A stretch of 64,000 nucleotides of DNA from assembly GCF_002305875.1 (NCBI RefSeq), contig NZ_CP022098.1:11284001-11348000 (forward strand). Reading direction: 5' to 3'. A program made the translations under genes and the position numbers. This DNA is from Cystobacter fuscus. GTDB lineage: Bacteria; Myxococcota; Myxococcia; Myxococcales; Myxococcaceae. The notes under the pieces are model-generated. The model saw nothing but the letters and a program-made list of their open reading frames with translations, had not been told where the DNA came from and did no database searches. Below, one piece after another: positions 55,178 through 64,000 of the stretch (positions are counted from its first letter, which is position 1; each line of letters opens with the position of its first letter).

Positions 55178-56389
55178 TCAGACGGCCGCCTTGAGGCGGG
55201 TGCTGGCGGCCACCGGCGCCGGCGCCGGCGCCGACGCGGAGAGGCCCACGAAAGCGCGCAGGGCATCCTTCTTGTCGATGCGCTCCCAGGTGAACTCCTT
55301 CTCCGCGCGGCCGAAGTGACCGTACGCGGCGGTCTTCTGGTAGATGGGGCGCAGCAGATCCAGGTGCTCGGTAATCTCGCGCGGCTTGAGGCCAAACGTC
55401 TGCTTGATGGCGGCGACGATCTTCTCCTCGGGCACGGCGGCCGTGCCGAAGGTCTCCACCAGGACGCTCACGGGGTCGGCCACGCCGATGGCGTAGGAGA
55501 CCTGCACCTCGCAGCGGCGCGCGAGTCCCGCGGCCACCACGTTCTTGGCGATGTAGCGGCCCATGTACGCGGCCGAGCGATCCACCTTGGACGGATCCTT
55601 GCCCGAGAAGGCACCGCCACCGTGACGGCCCATGCCGCCGTAGGTGTCCACGATGATCTTCCGGCCCGTCACGCCCGAGTCGCCCATGGGGCCGCCGATG
55701 ACGAAGCGCCCGGTGGGGTTGATGTAGATCTTCGTCTTGGCGTCGATGAGCTTCTTGGGCAGGGCCTTGGCGATGACGTCCTCGCGGATGGCCTCGTGGA
55801 TCTTCTTGTTGGAGATGTCGTCCGAGTGCTGCGTGGACAGCACCACCGCGTCGATGCGCACGGGACGGCCGCCCCGGTACTCGACGGTGACCTGGCTCTT
55901 GCCGTCCGGACGCAGCCAGTCGTGCGTCTTGCGGCGCACGTCCGCCAGGCGCCTGGTGAGCGCGTGGGCGTAGTGGATGGGGGCCGGCATGAACTCCGGC
56001 GTCTCGTCACAGGCGAAGCCAAACATCATGCCCTGGTCGCCCGCGCCCTGCTCCTTCTTGTTGTCCACGCCGCGCGCGATGTCCTGGCTCTGGCCCTCGA
56101 TGGCCACCATGACGCCGCAGGTGTTGCCGTCATAGCCCATGGAGCTGTCCGTGTAGCCGATGCGGCAGATGGTGCTGCGGACGATCTTCGGGATGTCGAC
56201 GTAACAGTTGGTGGTCACCTCACCAGCGACGATCGCCAGACCCGTCTTCACCAGGGTCTCCACGGCCACGCGGCCCTGGGGATCCTTGGAGAGGATGGCG
56301 TCCAGCACCCCGTCGGAGATCTGATCGGCGATCTTGTCCGGGTGCCCTTCAGTGACGGATTCGGAGGTGAACAGGTAGTCAGTCGGCAT
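55178..56389 (-). CDS. metK: S-adenosylmethionine synthetase
   Basis: The 403-residue enzyme makes S-adenosylmethionine from methionine and ATP. It has the family start [32 protein letters not shown], the loop motif [14 protein letters not shown] near 120-135, and [19 protein letters not shown] near 255-275. Length is normal. The C-terminal tail ([13 protein letters not shown]) is short and Ala/Pro-rich, slightly longer than usual. The ATG follows AAGAAGAACTC. I looked for a SAM-sensing leader in the 230 bp upstream and saw none that I could support. Confidence 0.97.
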   Translation of the reverse strand: MPTDYLFTSESVTEGHPDKIADQISDGVLDAILSKDPQGRVAVETLVKTGLAIVAGEVTTNCYVDIPKIVRSTICRIGYTDSSMGYDGNTCGVMVAIEGQSQDIARGVDNKKEQGAGDQGMMFGFACDETPEFMPAPIHYAHALTRRLADVRRKTHDWLRPDGKSQVTVEYRGGRPVRIDAVVLSTQHSDDISNKKIHEAIREDVIAKALPKKLIDAKTKIYINPTGRFVIGGPMGDSGVTGRKIIVDTYGGMGRHGGGAFSGKDPSKVDRSAAYMGRYIAKNVVAAGLARRCEVQVSYAIGVADPVSVLVETFGTAAVPEEKIVAAIKQTFGLKPREITEHLDLLRPIYQKTAAYGHFGRAEKEFTWERIDKKDALRAFVGLSASAPAPAPVAASTRLKAAV

Positions 56390-56620
56390 GAGTTCTTCTT
56401 GGGGGTTGACGGGCAGGCGAATCGAGGAAGCGGGTCACAGTAGACTTGGGGATTCAGGAGAGTCAAACCCGGAACCACTCCTGGAAAATTCACCCACCGC
56501 TGCCACCGGCCAGGCGGGCCCCCGGCTGTGTCCACCGGCAGAAAGCCTTCTGAATTTCACCCCCGGCCTTCCGTTCCTCTCTGGGCTAGTAGAGACCGCT
56601 CCTCAACCTGAAGGAACCTC

Positions 56621-57199
56621 ATGAACACTCGACTTCGCTCCCTGACCCTCCTGGCCTCTCTCGTGCTCTGCATGCCCGCGCTCGCCGCGGAGTCCAACGA
56701 GGCCGCGGCCAAGCCCGTGAAGACGGTCGTCCAGTCCGTGCGCCTGAGCAAGGACGACCTGGCGCTCAAGCAGTTGGCCGACGAGGAGATGGGCCGCTTC
56801 CTGCTCGGCGAGGACTGGGCCAAGGGCACCGACGCCCAGCGCAAGGAATTCACCAGGCTCTTCCACAGCCTCTTCGCGAAGATCGCCTTCCCCAAGGTGC
56901 GCGAGAACTTCAAGAACCTGCAATCCATCACCTACGACCCGCCCTCGGTGGAAGGGAACAAGGGCAACGTGGGCTCGCTCGTCATCATCAACCACCCGAT
57001 GAAGAAGCAGGAGATGAAGCTGAAGTACGCGGTGGTGAAGGACTCGAACGCCTGGAAGGTGCTCGACGTGTTCGTGCTCGGCGACTCCATGCTCACCGGT
57101 ATCCGCGATGACCAGGTGCGCCCCATCTTCCAGCAGGGGGGTTGGGAGCACCTGCTCGACATGATGCGCAAGAAGGACGCGGAACTGTCCAAGAAGTAG
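56621..57199 (+). CDS. MlaC/Ttg2D/HpnM-family lipid-binding periplasmic protein
   Basis: A 192-residue secreted protein with a signal peptide ending PALAAES. It has the Tgt2/MlaC-type pattern: KQLADEEMGRFLLGEDWAKG, then RKEFTRLFHSLF and a VVKDSNAWKVLDVFVLG strand with the lipid-pocket style. These proteins shuttle phospholipids or hopanoids across the periplasm. With the RND transporter 145 bp downstream it forms the HpnM/HpnN-like arrangement known from hopanoid clusters. No hopanoid biosynthesis gene is in view. Confidence 0.85.
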   Translation: MNTRLRSLTLLASLVLCMPALAAESNEAAAKPVKTVVQSVRLSKDDLALKQLADEEMGRFLLGEDWAKGTDAQRKEFTRLFHSLFAKIAFPKVRENFKNLQSITYDPPSVEGNKGNVGSLVIINHPMKKQEMKLKYAVVKDSNAWKVLDVFVLGDSMLTGIRDDQVRPIFQQGGWEHLLDMMRKKDAELSKK

Positions 57200-57344
57200 C
57201 AGTCGTGGTCTTGCCGCGGGGGCCCGGGTTTATTCCCATCGGGAGGCTCGGGCCCCAGGGCACCCCGGAGAGCGGCTGGACGGGCGATGAGGACCCTCGC
57301 CGCGCTTCTGGTGGGGGCGGTTCTCCGCTAGGGTCCGCGGCCGC

Positions 57345-60002
57345 ATGAGTGACTCGATCCACAAGCCGCCGCGCCTCGCCCTCGCCTATGCCAGCCTGCT
57401 GGTCCGCAGGCCCGGGCTCGTTCTCCTGGTCATCGCCGCGTTGTTCGCCGTGTGCCTGTGGGGAACCACGAAGCTGACCATCAACTCCAACCAGCTCGAC
57501 CTCATCGACCAGGGCCTGCCCGAGGTCAAGGAGGTCAAGCGCATCATCGACATGATCGGTGGCAGCGGCCACCTGATGCTCGCGCTGCGCGGAGACGACG
57601 AGGCCACGCTCAAGAAGGTCGCGGACGACCTCGGCGCCCAGTTGCTGGCGGACAAGCAGAACGTGCGCTCCGTCACCTGGAAGCTGCCCGTGGAGTTCAT
57701 CCAGCAGAACATGGCCCTGTTCATCAAGACGGAGGACCTGGTCGAGGGCAAGCGCCGCATCATGGCCTTCCTCAAGGATCAGATCCGCCGCGCCAACCCC
57801 TTCTTCATCGAGATCCAGAAGACCGAGCCGGTGAAGCTCGACATGACGGACCTCCTGAACAAGTACGGCAGCGTCGGCAAGAAGAGCATCCGGGATGACT
57901 ACAACATCTCGAACGACAAGAAGATGATCATGATGCTCATCAAGCCGATGTGGGACTCCAACGAGCTGGGCAAGTCCCGGGCGTACATCGAGGAGCTGCG
58001 CCAGAAGCTCACGGCCTACTCGAGCCTGCCCGAGTCCGGCGGGGTGAAGCTCGTGGAGGACTACGAGCTGATGGGCAACAAGCAGACCGTGGCCTATGGC
58101 TTCACGGGCTCCTACAAGACGGCGGTGGACGACTCGTACGCCATCGAGGAGTCGCTCCAGCCGGTGACGCTGCTGGCGTTCGCGGCCATCTTCATCATCA
58201 CCATCTTCGCCTTCCGCAAGTGGGTGCCCACCATCATCGTGGCGAGCGGCACGGTGGTCGGCACCATCATCACCATGGGCTTCACCTACGTGACCGTGGG
58301 CGAGCTGAACATGATCACCAGCATCCTCGGTGGCTTGCTCATGGGCTTCGGCATCGACTACGGCATCCACTTCATCTTCCGCACCCGGCTGGAGCTGGGC
58401 CAGGGCAAGCGGTACGACCAGGCCATCCGCGACGCGGTGGTGAACGCGGGCCGGCCCGCCCTGGTGGCCGCGGTGGTGACGTCCGGCTCGTTCTTCGTGC
58501 TCATGGTCAGCGAGTTCCGCGGCTTCAGCCAGTTCGGCTTCCTGGCCGGCTGCGGCACCTTCATCATCGGCGTGCTGCTCTTCGCATGGAGCCCCGCGCT
58601 GCTGTCCATCGCGGGCCGCATCAACCCCGAGCTGCCGCGCAAGCTCATCGGCGAGATGAAGCCCCCGGCGCTCAACAGCAAGTCGGGCCAGGAGCTGCGC
58701 GTGCCCAAGCCGGGGCTGGTGCTCGGCGTGAGCACCGTCGTCGTGCTCGCCCTGTGCGCCTGCGCCATCAACTGGACGAGCGAGGAGATCCCCCTGGACC
58801 GCTCCACCACCCTGTGGGAGCGCGTCAAGGGAGGCGTGCGCTTCAACTACAACAGCCGCGCGCTCATCCCCGAGGGCCAGCCGTCGGTGCGGCTGCAGGA
58901 TGAGATCACCAGGCGCTTCAACATCTCCGCGGACCCCATCGCCGTCTATTCCAAGACGCTGGAGGAGGCGAAGGCCATCTACGAGGAGCTCACCCAGCAC
59001 CCGGACAAGTACAACACCGTGGATCAGGTGGTGAGCATCTACACCTTCGTTCCGCCGCCCGAGACGGCGGCCGCCAACGCGAAGATCCTCCAGGAGTGGA
59101 AGGAAGAGCTCAAGGACATCGACGTGAACGCGCTGCCGCCCGAGACCCAGGACAAGGCGGCGCTGTTCATGAAGATGCTCGAGGCCCGGCCCTTCGACGT
59201 GCACGGCGTGCCGGCCAACTACCGCGAGCAGTTCATCCACCTGCCGGAGACGAAGCCGGAGAACCACGGCTACCTCACCTTCATCTACCCGGCCGTGGAC
59301 CTGTGGGACGGCAAGAAGATGCTCGACTTCGCGGACCAGACGAGCTCCATCCCCACGCCTGAAATCAAGGACGCGTCGGGCAAGGTGATCGCCCCGGCGC
59401 AGATCCACCGGGCCGCGGGGGCGGCGCCGCTGTTCGCGCGGCTGGCGCGCATCGTGCTCGCGGACGGCAAGCTGGCGGTGTTCCTGGTGACGCTGTGGAT
59501 TCTGTTCATGCACTTCCTGGACTTCCGCAGCGTGTCGCTGGCACTCGCCTCGGTCATCCCGCTCACGGTGGGTCTGGCGATGATGCTCGGCATCATGTCG
59601 CTGGCGGACATCCACCTGAACTTCATGAACATCATCATCCTGCCCATCCTCCTGGGCTTCGGGGTGAGCCACGGCCTGTACCTGCTGCACCGCTTCCTCG
59701 AGGGCACCTCCCCCATGGTGGCCCTGCGCAGCGTGGGCGCCGCCGTGGCCTCGTCCACGCTGACGACGGCCGCGGGCTTCGCCGCCCTGCTCGTCGCCAG
59801 CCACAACGGCCTGAAGTCCATGGGGCTCGTGGCGTGCATCGGCCTCATCACCACGCTCATCGTGTCCTTCACGGTGCTCGCCGCGGTGATGCAGGTGATG
59901 TGGGATCGCCGCGCGGGTCAGCGCGCCGCGAGTGCTTCCGCTCCGGGCGCCCCCAGCGCTCCGTCCACCGACAAGTCGGACACGCCGGAGCACGCCGCCT
60001 GA
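57345..60002 (+). CDS. MMPL/RND-family lipid transporter (HpnN-like)
   Basis: The 885-residue protein has the two-fold RND layout: span 1 near residues 25-45, a large periplasmic domain, five or so spans near 255-420 (ILGGLLMGFGIDYGIHFIF), a second domain, and a second span cluster from about 700 to 860 (IIILPILLGFGVSHGLYLL). The GxxxDY and GVSHG motifs in the transmembrane region fit a proton-driven MMPL pump. Paired with the MlaC/HpnM-like gene, it probably exports lipids or hopanoids to the outer membrane. It ends with an Ala/Pro/Ser-rich tail. Confidence 0.9.
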   Translation: MSDSIHKPPRLALAYASLLVRRPGLVLLVIAALFAVCLWGTTKLTINSNQLDLIDQGLPEVKEVKRIIDMIGGSGHLMLALRGDDEATLKKVADDLGAQLLADKQNVRSVTWKLPVEFIQQNMALFIKTEDLVEGKRRIMAFLKDQIRRANPFFIEIQKTEPVKLDMTDLLNKYGSVGKKSIRDDYNISNDKKMIMMLIKPMWDSNELGKSRAYIEELRQKLTAYSSLPESGGVKLVEDYELMGNKQTVAYGFTGSYKTAVDDSYAIEESLQPVTLLAFAAIFIITIFAFRKWVPTIIVASGTVVGTIITMGFTYVTVGELNMITSILGGLLMGFGIDYGIHFIFRTRLELGQGKRYDQAIRDAVVNAGRPALVAAVVTSGSFFVLMVSEFRGFSQFGFLAGCGTFIIGVLLFAWSPALLSIAGRINPELPRKLIGEMKPPALNSKSGQELRVPKPGLVLGVSTVVVLALCACAINWTSEEIPLDRSTTLWERVKGGVRFNYNSRALIPEGQPSVRLQDEITRRFNISADPIAVYSKTLEEAKAIYEELTQHPDKYNTVDQVVSIYTFVPPPETAAANAKILQEWKEELKDIDVNALPPETQDKAALFMKMLEARPFDVHGVPANYREQFIHLPETKPENHGYLTFIYPAVDLWDGKKMLDFADQTSSIPTPEIKDASGKVIAPAQIHRAAGAAPLFARLARIVLADGKLAVFLVTLWILFMHFLDFRSVSLALASVIPLTVGLAMMLGIMSLADIHLNFMNIIILPILLGFGVSHGLYLLHRFLEGTSPMVALRSVGAAVASSTLTTAAGFAALLVASHNGLKSMGLVACIGLITTLIVSFTVLAAVMQVMWDRRAGQRAASASAPGAPSAPSTDKSDTPEHAA

Positions 60003-60060
60003 GAAACCCGGTGGTGGAGCCGGAAGCACCTGTCCGGATCCACCCGTTCCGCCCCGGAAC

Positions 60061-60798
60061 TCAGCTCCGGGACGCCGGCCCGGTGGCCTTGCGCCAGGCG
60101 CCGATGATGTGATCGATGACCGACTGGAGCCCCACCCCCTTGGTCACCTGGGTGAAGACGAAGGGCCCGTCGCCGCGCATCTTCCGGGCATCACGCTCCA
60201 TGACGGCCAGATCCGCGCCCACGTGCGGCGCGAGGTCCGTCTTGTTGATGATGAGCAGGTCCGACTGGGTGATGCCCGGCCCGCCCTTGCGCGGCACCTT
60301 GTCCCCACCCGCCACGTCGATGACGTAGAGGGTGTAGTCGGCCAGCTCCCGGCTGTACTGCGCCGCCAGGTTGTCGCCACCGCTCTCCACGATGAGCAGC
60401 TCCGGCTTGAGCTCCTCCATCAGCTCTTCCAGGGCGAGCAGGTTGTGGCTGATGTCCTCGCGGATGGCCGCGTGGGGGCAGCCGCCCGTCTCCACCGCCT
60501 TGATGCGCTCGGGCGACAGGGCCTGGTTGCGCACGAGGAACTCGGCGTCCTCCTTGGTGAAGATGTCGTTGGTCACCACGCCCAGGCGGTAGTTGTCGCG
60601 CAGCGCCCGGCACAGGGCCAGCACCAGCGCCGTCTTGCCACTGCCCACCGGCCCGCCAATGCCGATGGTGAAGGAGCGCTGGGCGAAGTCGGCGCGGTGG
60701 GGCTTCTCGCGTTCGTGGAAGTGCCCGGGATGGTCCCACTCCTCGTGCGTGTGGTCAGCGTCGTCCTGGCCGTGGCCACGGTGTTCGTCGTCGTGCAT
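60061..60798 (-). CDS. ureG: Urease accessory GTPase UreG with His-rich N-terminus
   Basis: The 245-residue nickel-chaperone GTPase has a P-loop [23 protein letters not shown], and [12 protein letters not shown] as the guanine-specificity motif. [16 protein letters not shown] carries the nickel-binding CPH. Before the GTPase core, the first 38 residues hold nine His (patterns HRGHG, HTHEEW, HPGHFH), a likely nickel store. It is the last gene of the urease operon in transcription order. No ureE is seen, so the His-rich tail may do part of its job. Confidence 0.95.
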   Translation of the reverse strand: MHDDEHRGHGQDDADHTHEEWDHPGHFHEREKPHRADFAQRSFTIGIGGPVGSGKTALVLALCRALRDNYRLGVVTNDIFTKEDAEFLVRNQALSPERIKAVETGGCPHAAIREDISHNLLALEELMEELKPELLIVESGGDNLAAQYSRELADYTLYVIDVAGGDKVPRKGGPGITQSDLLIINKTDLAPHVGADLAVMERDARKMRGDGPFVFTQVTKGVGLQSVIDHIIGAWRKATGPASRS

Positions 60799-60806
60799 GG
60801 ATCACC

Positions 60807-61469
60807 TCAAGAGAGAAAGAGCCGCGAGTACAACCGGTCATGCGTGGAGCCGAGCAGGTCCAACAACGGTGACGTCTGGGCGAGCGCCTCCAGGCCCAGT
60901 CCGCCACAGGTAGCGAGCACCTCGTCGAGCAGTGGGGTGAGCTGGTGCTGAAGCTGGTGGGACTCGTGCGTGCCGACGATTCCCATGCGCACCGCCGCCG
61001 ACAGCGCGCCGCGGAGCGACAGGGACAGCAGGAGCTGCTGGGCCTCGAGCAGCTCCACCTCCAGCACGCGCAGCACCGCGCCGAAGAGGGGCGCGTGGTG
61101 GAAGCGCACCCCGGCCTCGCGCGCGGCATGGCGCAGGGGCCCGACCTGCTCGGGGAAGATGCGCGCGCAGGTGTCCAGGAAGGCCCGGCCCTGGGTGCGG
61201 CTCGCCCGGTTGGCCACGTGGTTGGTGAGGAACGCCTCCACCCGCGCGTCCACCACCGCCACCTGGGAGGGCTCGCGGTGGGCGGCGCCCAGCGCGGGCA
61301 GGGCGCCATGCCCCACCTGCCAGAGCAGCTCCCGCGCGAAGCGCTCCAGCCCCTCGCGGCCGCGCACCTCGCCGTGCTGCACCGCCGCCTCCAGTCCCCC
61401 CGAGTGCGCGAAGCCCCCGGTGGGAAAGCCCGAGTCCGCCAGCTGCAACACCCTCCAGGAAGAGCCCAT
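60807..61469 (-). CDS. ureF: Urease accessory protein UreF
   Basis: The 220-residue protein has the UreF start LQLADSGFPTGGFAHSGGLE and is helical throughout, with QLQHQLTPLLDEVL near the end and a STHDRLYSRLFLS tail. UreF works with UreG and UreD/H to insert nickel into urease. The ATG at 61469 begins MGSSWRVLQL and lies 10 bp after ureC ends. The stop is eight bases before the ureG start codon. Confidence 0.92.
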   Translation of the reverse strand: MGSSWRVLQLADSGFPTGGFAHSGGLEAAVQHGEVRGREGLERFARELLWQVGHGALPALGAAHREPSQVAVVDARVEAFLTNHVANRASRTQGRAFLDTCARIFPEQVGPLRHAAREAGVRFHHAPLFGAVLRVLEVELLEAQQLLLSLSLRGALSAAVRMGIVGTHESHQLQHQLTPLLDEVLATCGGLGLEALAQTSPLLDLLGSTHDRLYSRLFLS

Positions 61470-61479
61470 GGTGCGAGTC

Positions 61480-63191
<1,712 letters not shown>

Positions 63192-63195
<4 letters not shown>

Positions 63196-63965
63196 GCGCC
63201 CTCCTTGTGTCCGAACCCACGCGCGGCCACCTCGGCCAGGGCGCGCTCCTTGTTCTCCGGCGTCATCGGCCCGGAACTCAACGCATTGCCACCGCGCACC
63301 ACCTGCGCTCCCGCGATGGTCACCAGCGACACCTTCTTGGGGTCTCCCGGCTCGAAGCGCACCGCCGTGCCCGCGGGGATGTTCAGCCGCCGCCCATAGG
63401 CCTGGGTGCGGTCGAAGACGAGCGCCCGGTTCGTCTCGAAGAACGGGTAGTGGCTGCCCACCTGGATGGGACGGTCTCCCTTGTTGACGACCTCCAGGGT
63501 GACCGCGTCGCGGCCCTCGTTGAGCACCAGCTCGCCCGGCTGCACGATCACCTCACCGGGCCGCTGCTCCGCGGCTGTCGCGTCCGCCGCGCGCGAGAAG
63601 CGCTCCAGCGAGGGGACCGGCAGGAAGCTGCCGTAGAGGGCCAGGGACAGGTCTCCGTGCTCGGCCTCGATGGGGTGGTGCACCGTCACCAGCTTCGAGC
63701 CGTCCGGAAAGGTGCCCTCCACCTGCACCTCCGCCACCATCTCCGGCACGCCCTCCATCACCTGCGCGCGGCCCAGGAGCTTGCGCCCCAGGTCCATCAG
63801 CTCGGCGACGCTCCGGCCATCGCGGATGAATTCGAGCAGCTGCGTGGCGATGAGCGCCACGGACTCGGGGTAACTGAGCCGCAAGCCCCGCGCCAGACGC
63901 TTCTGGGCCAGGAAGCCCGCGCCGTGCAGCAGCAGCTTGTCGATCTCACGCGGCGACAAATGCAT
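63192..63965 (-). CDS. Fused urease gamma-beta subunit (UreAB)
   Basis: The 257-residue protein joins the gamma subunit (about 1-100, [53 protein letters not shown]) to the beta subunit (about 130-245, [46 protein letters not shown]). A linker with [18 protein letters not shown] connects them. Such fusions occur in Helicobacter and a few other groups, whereas most bacteria keep ureA and ureB separate. It starts 35 bp before the window end, so ureD/H or a promoter may lie beyond. Confidence 0.95.
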
Positions 63966-64000
63966 GCGTTCCTCCGAACAGGTGGCCCCGGAGTGAAAAC

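Noticed and set aside
56390-56620. SAM riboswitch before metK
   Set aside because: No conserved riboswitch core or clear terminator/antiterminator pair could be recognised by eye.
57093-60029. A 978-codon reverse-strand frame opposite the MMPL transporter
   Set aside because: His/Asp/Glu-rich antisense translation with no motifs, whereas the plus strand encodes a clear RND transporter.

Overview
The window reads as chromosomal DNA of a high-GC predatory or saprophytic myxobacterium, most likely of the Cystobacterineae (Archangium/Cystobacter/Melittangium type). The assignment is inferred from gene content: many lipoproteins, a Ser/Thr kinase fused to TPRs, kelch/MopE-like surface proteins, several secreted chitinases and proteases, TROVE-like and RHS proteins, and no flagellar operon. 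No rRNA, tRNA or CRISPR array was seen.

Layout. 1-5821: two reverse-strand secreted proteins, a partial M19-like dipeptidase and a kelch lipoprotein. 5822-7066: a decayed segment with a broken transposase and a deletion copy of a locus found 12 kb downstream. 7067-10368: an old yellow enzyme, a lipoprotein broad-specificity racemase and an M23 endopeptidase. 11009-16506: a compact effector operon (PAAR, FHA-DUF4123 adaptor, RHS toxin, Imm49-like immunity protein, small acidic protein), which fits a type VI secretion cargo with its immunity. 16794-23738: a conserved unknown, a TROVE/vWA plus ARPP-2-like pair, two STAS-like paralogues around a lipoprotein, and a large coiled-coil protein. 23925-29255: TPR kinase, glutamine amidotransferase and amidohydrolase. 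29494-41011: secreted hydrolases (GH19, GH30, GH18, S1 protease) interrupted by a fatty acid hydroxylase family protein and a SNF2 helicase. 41025-45082: a membrane protein, a receiver protein, CoA-type Nudix, UppP and YchJ.

The most unusual region is 45197-55107, ten tightly coupled plus-strand genes, most with overlapping stop and start codons. They encode a MotA-like channel, a MotB/OmpA stator protein and a single protein that appears to join a FliF-like periplasmic domain, a membrane segment and a FliG-like cytoplasmic region. Around these are lipoproteins, predicted outer-membrane proteins, a helical-repeat protein and a TonB-like protein. With no other flagellar gene present, this looks like a proton-driven motor-like machine spanning the envelope, with unknown output.

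The right end holds metK, an HpnM/HpnN-like lipid transport pair and a urease operon (ureAB fusion, ureC, ureF, ureG) that reaches the window edge.
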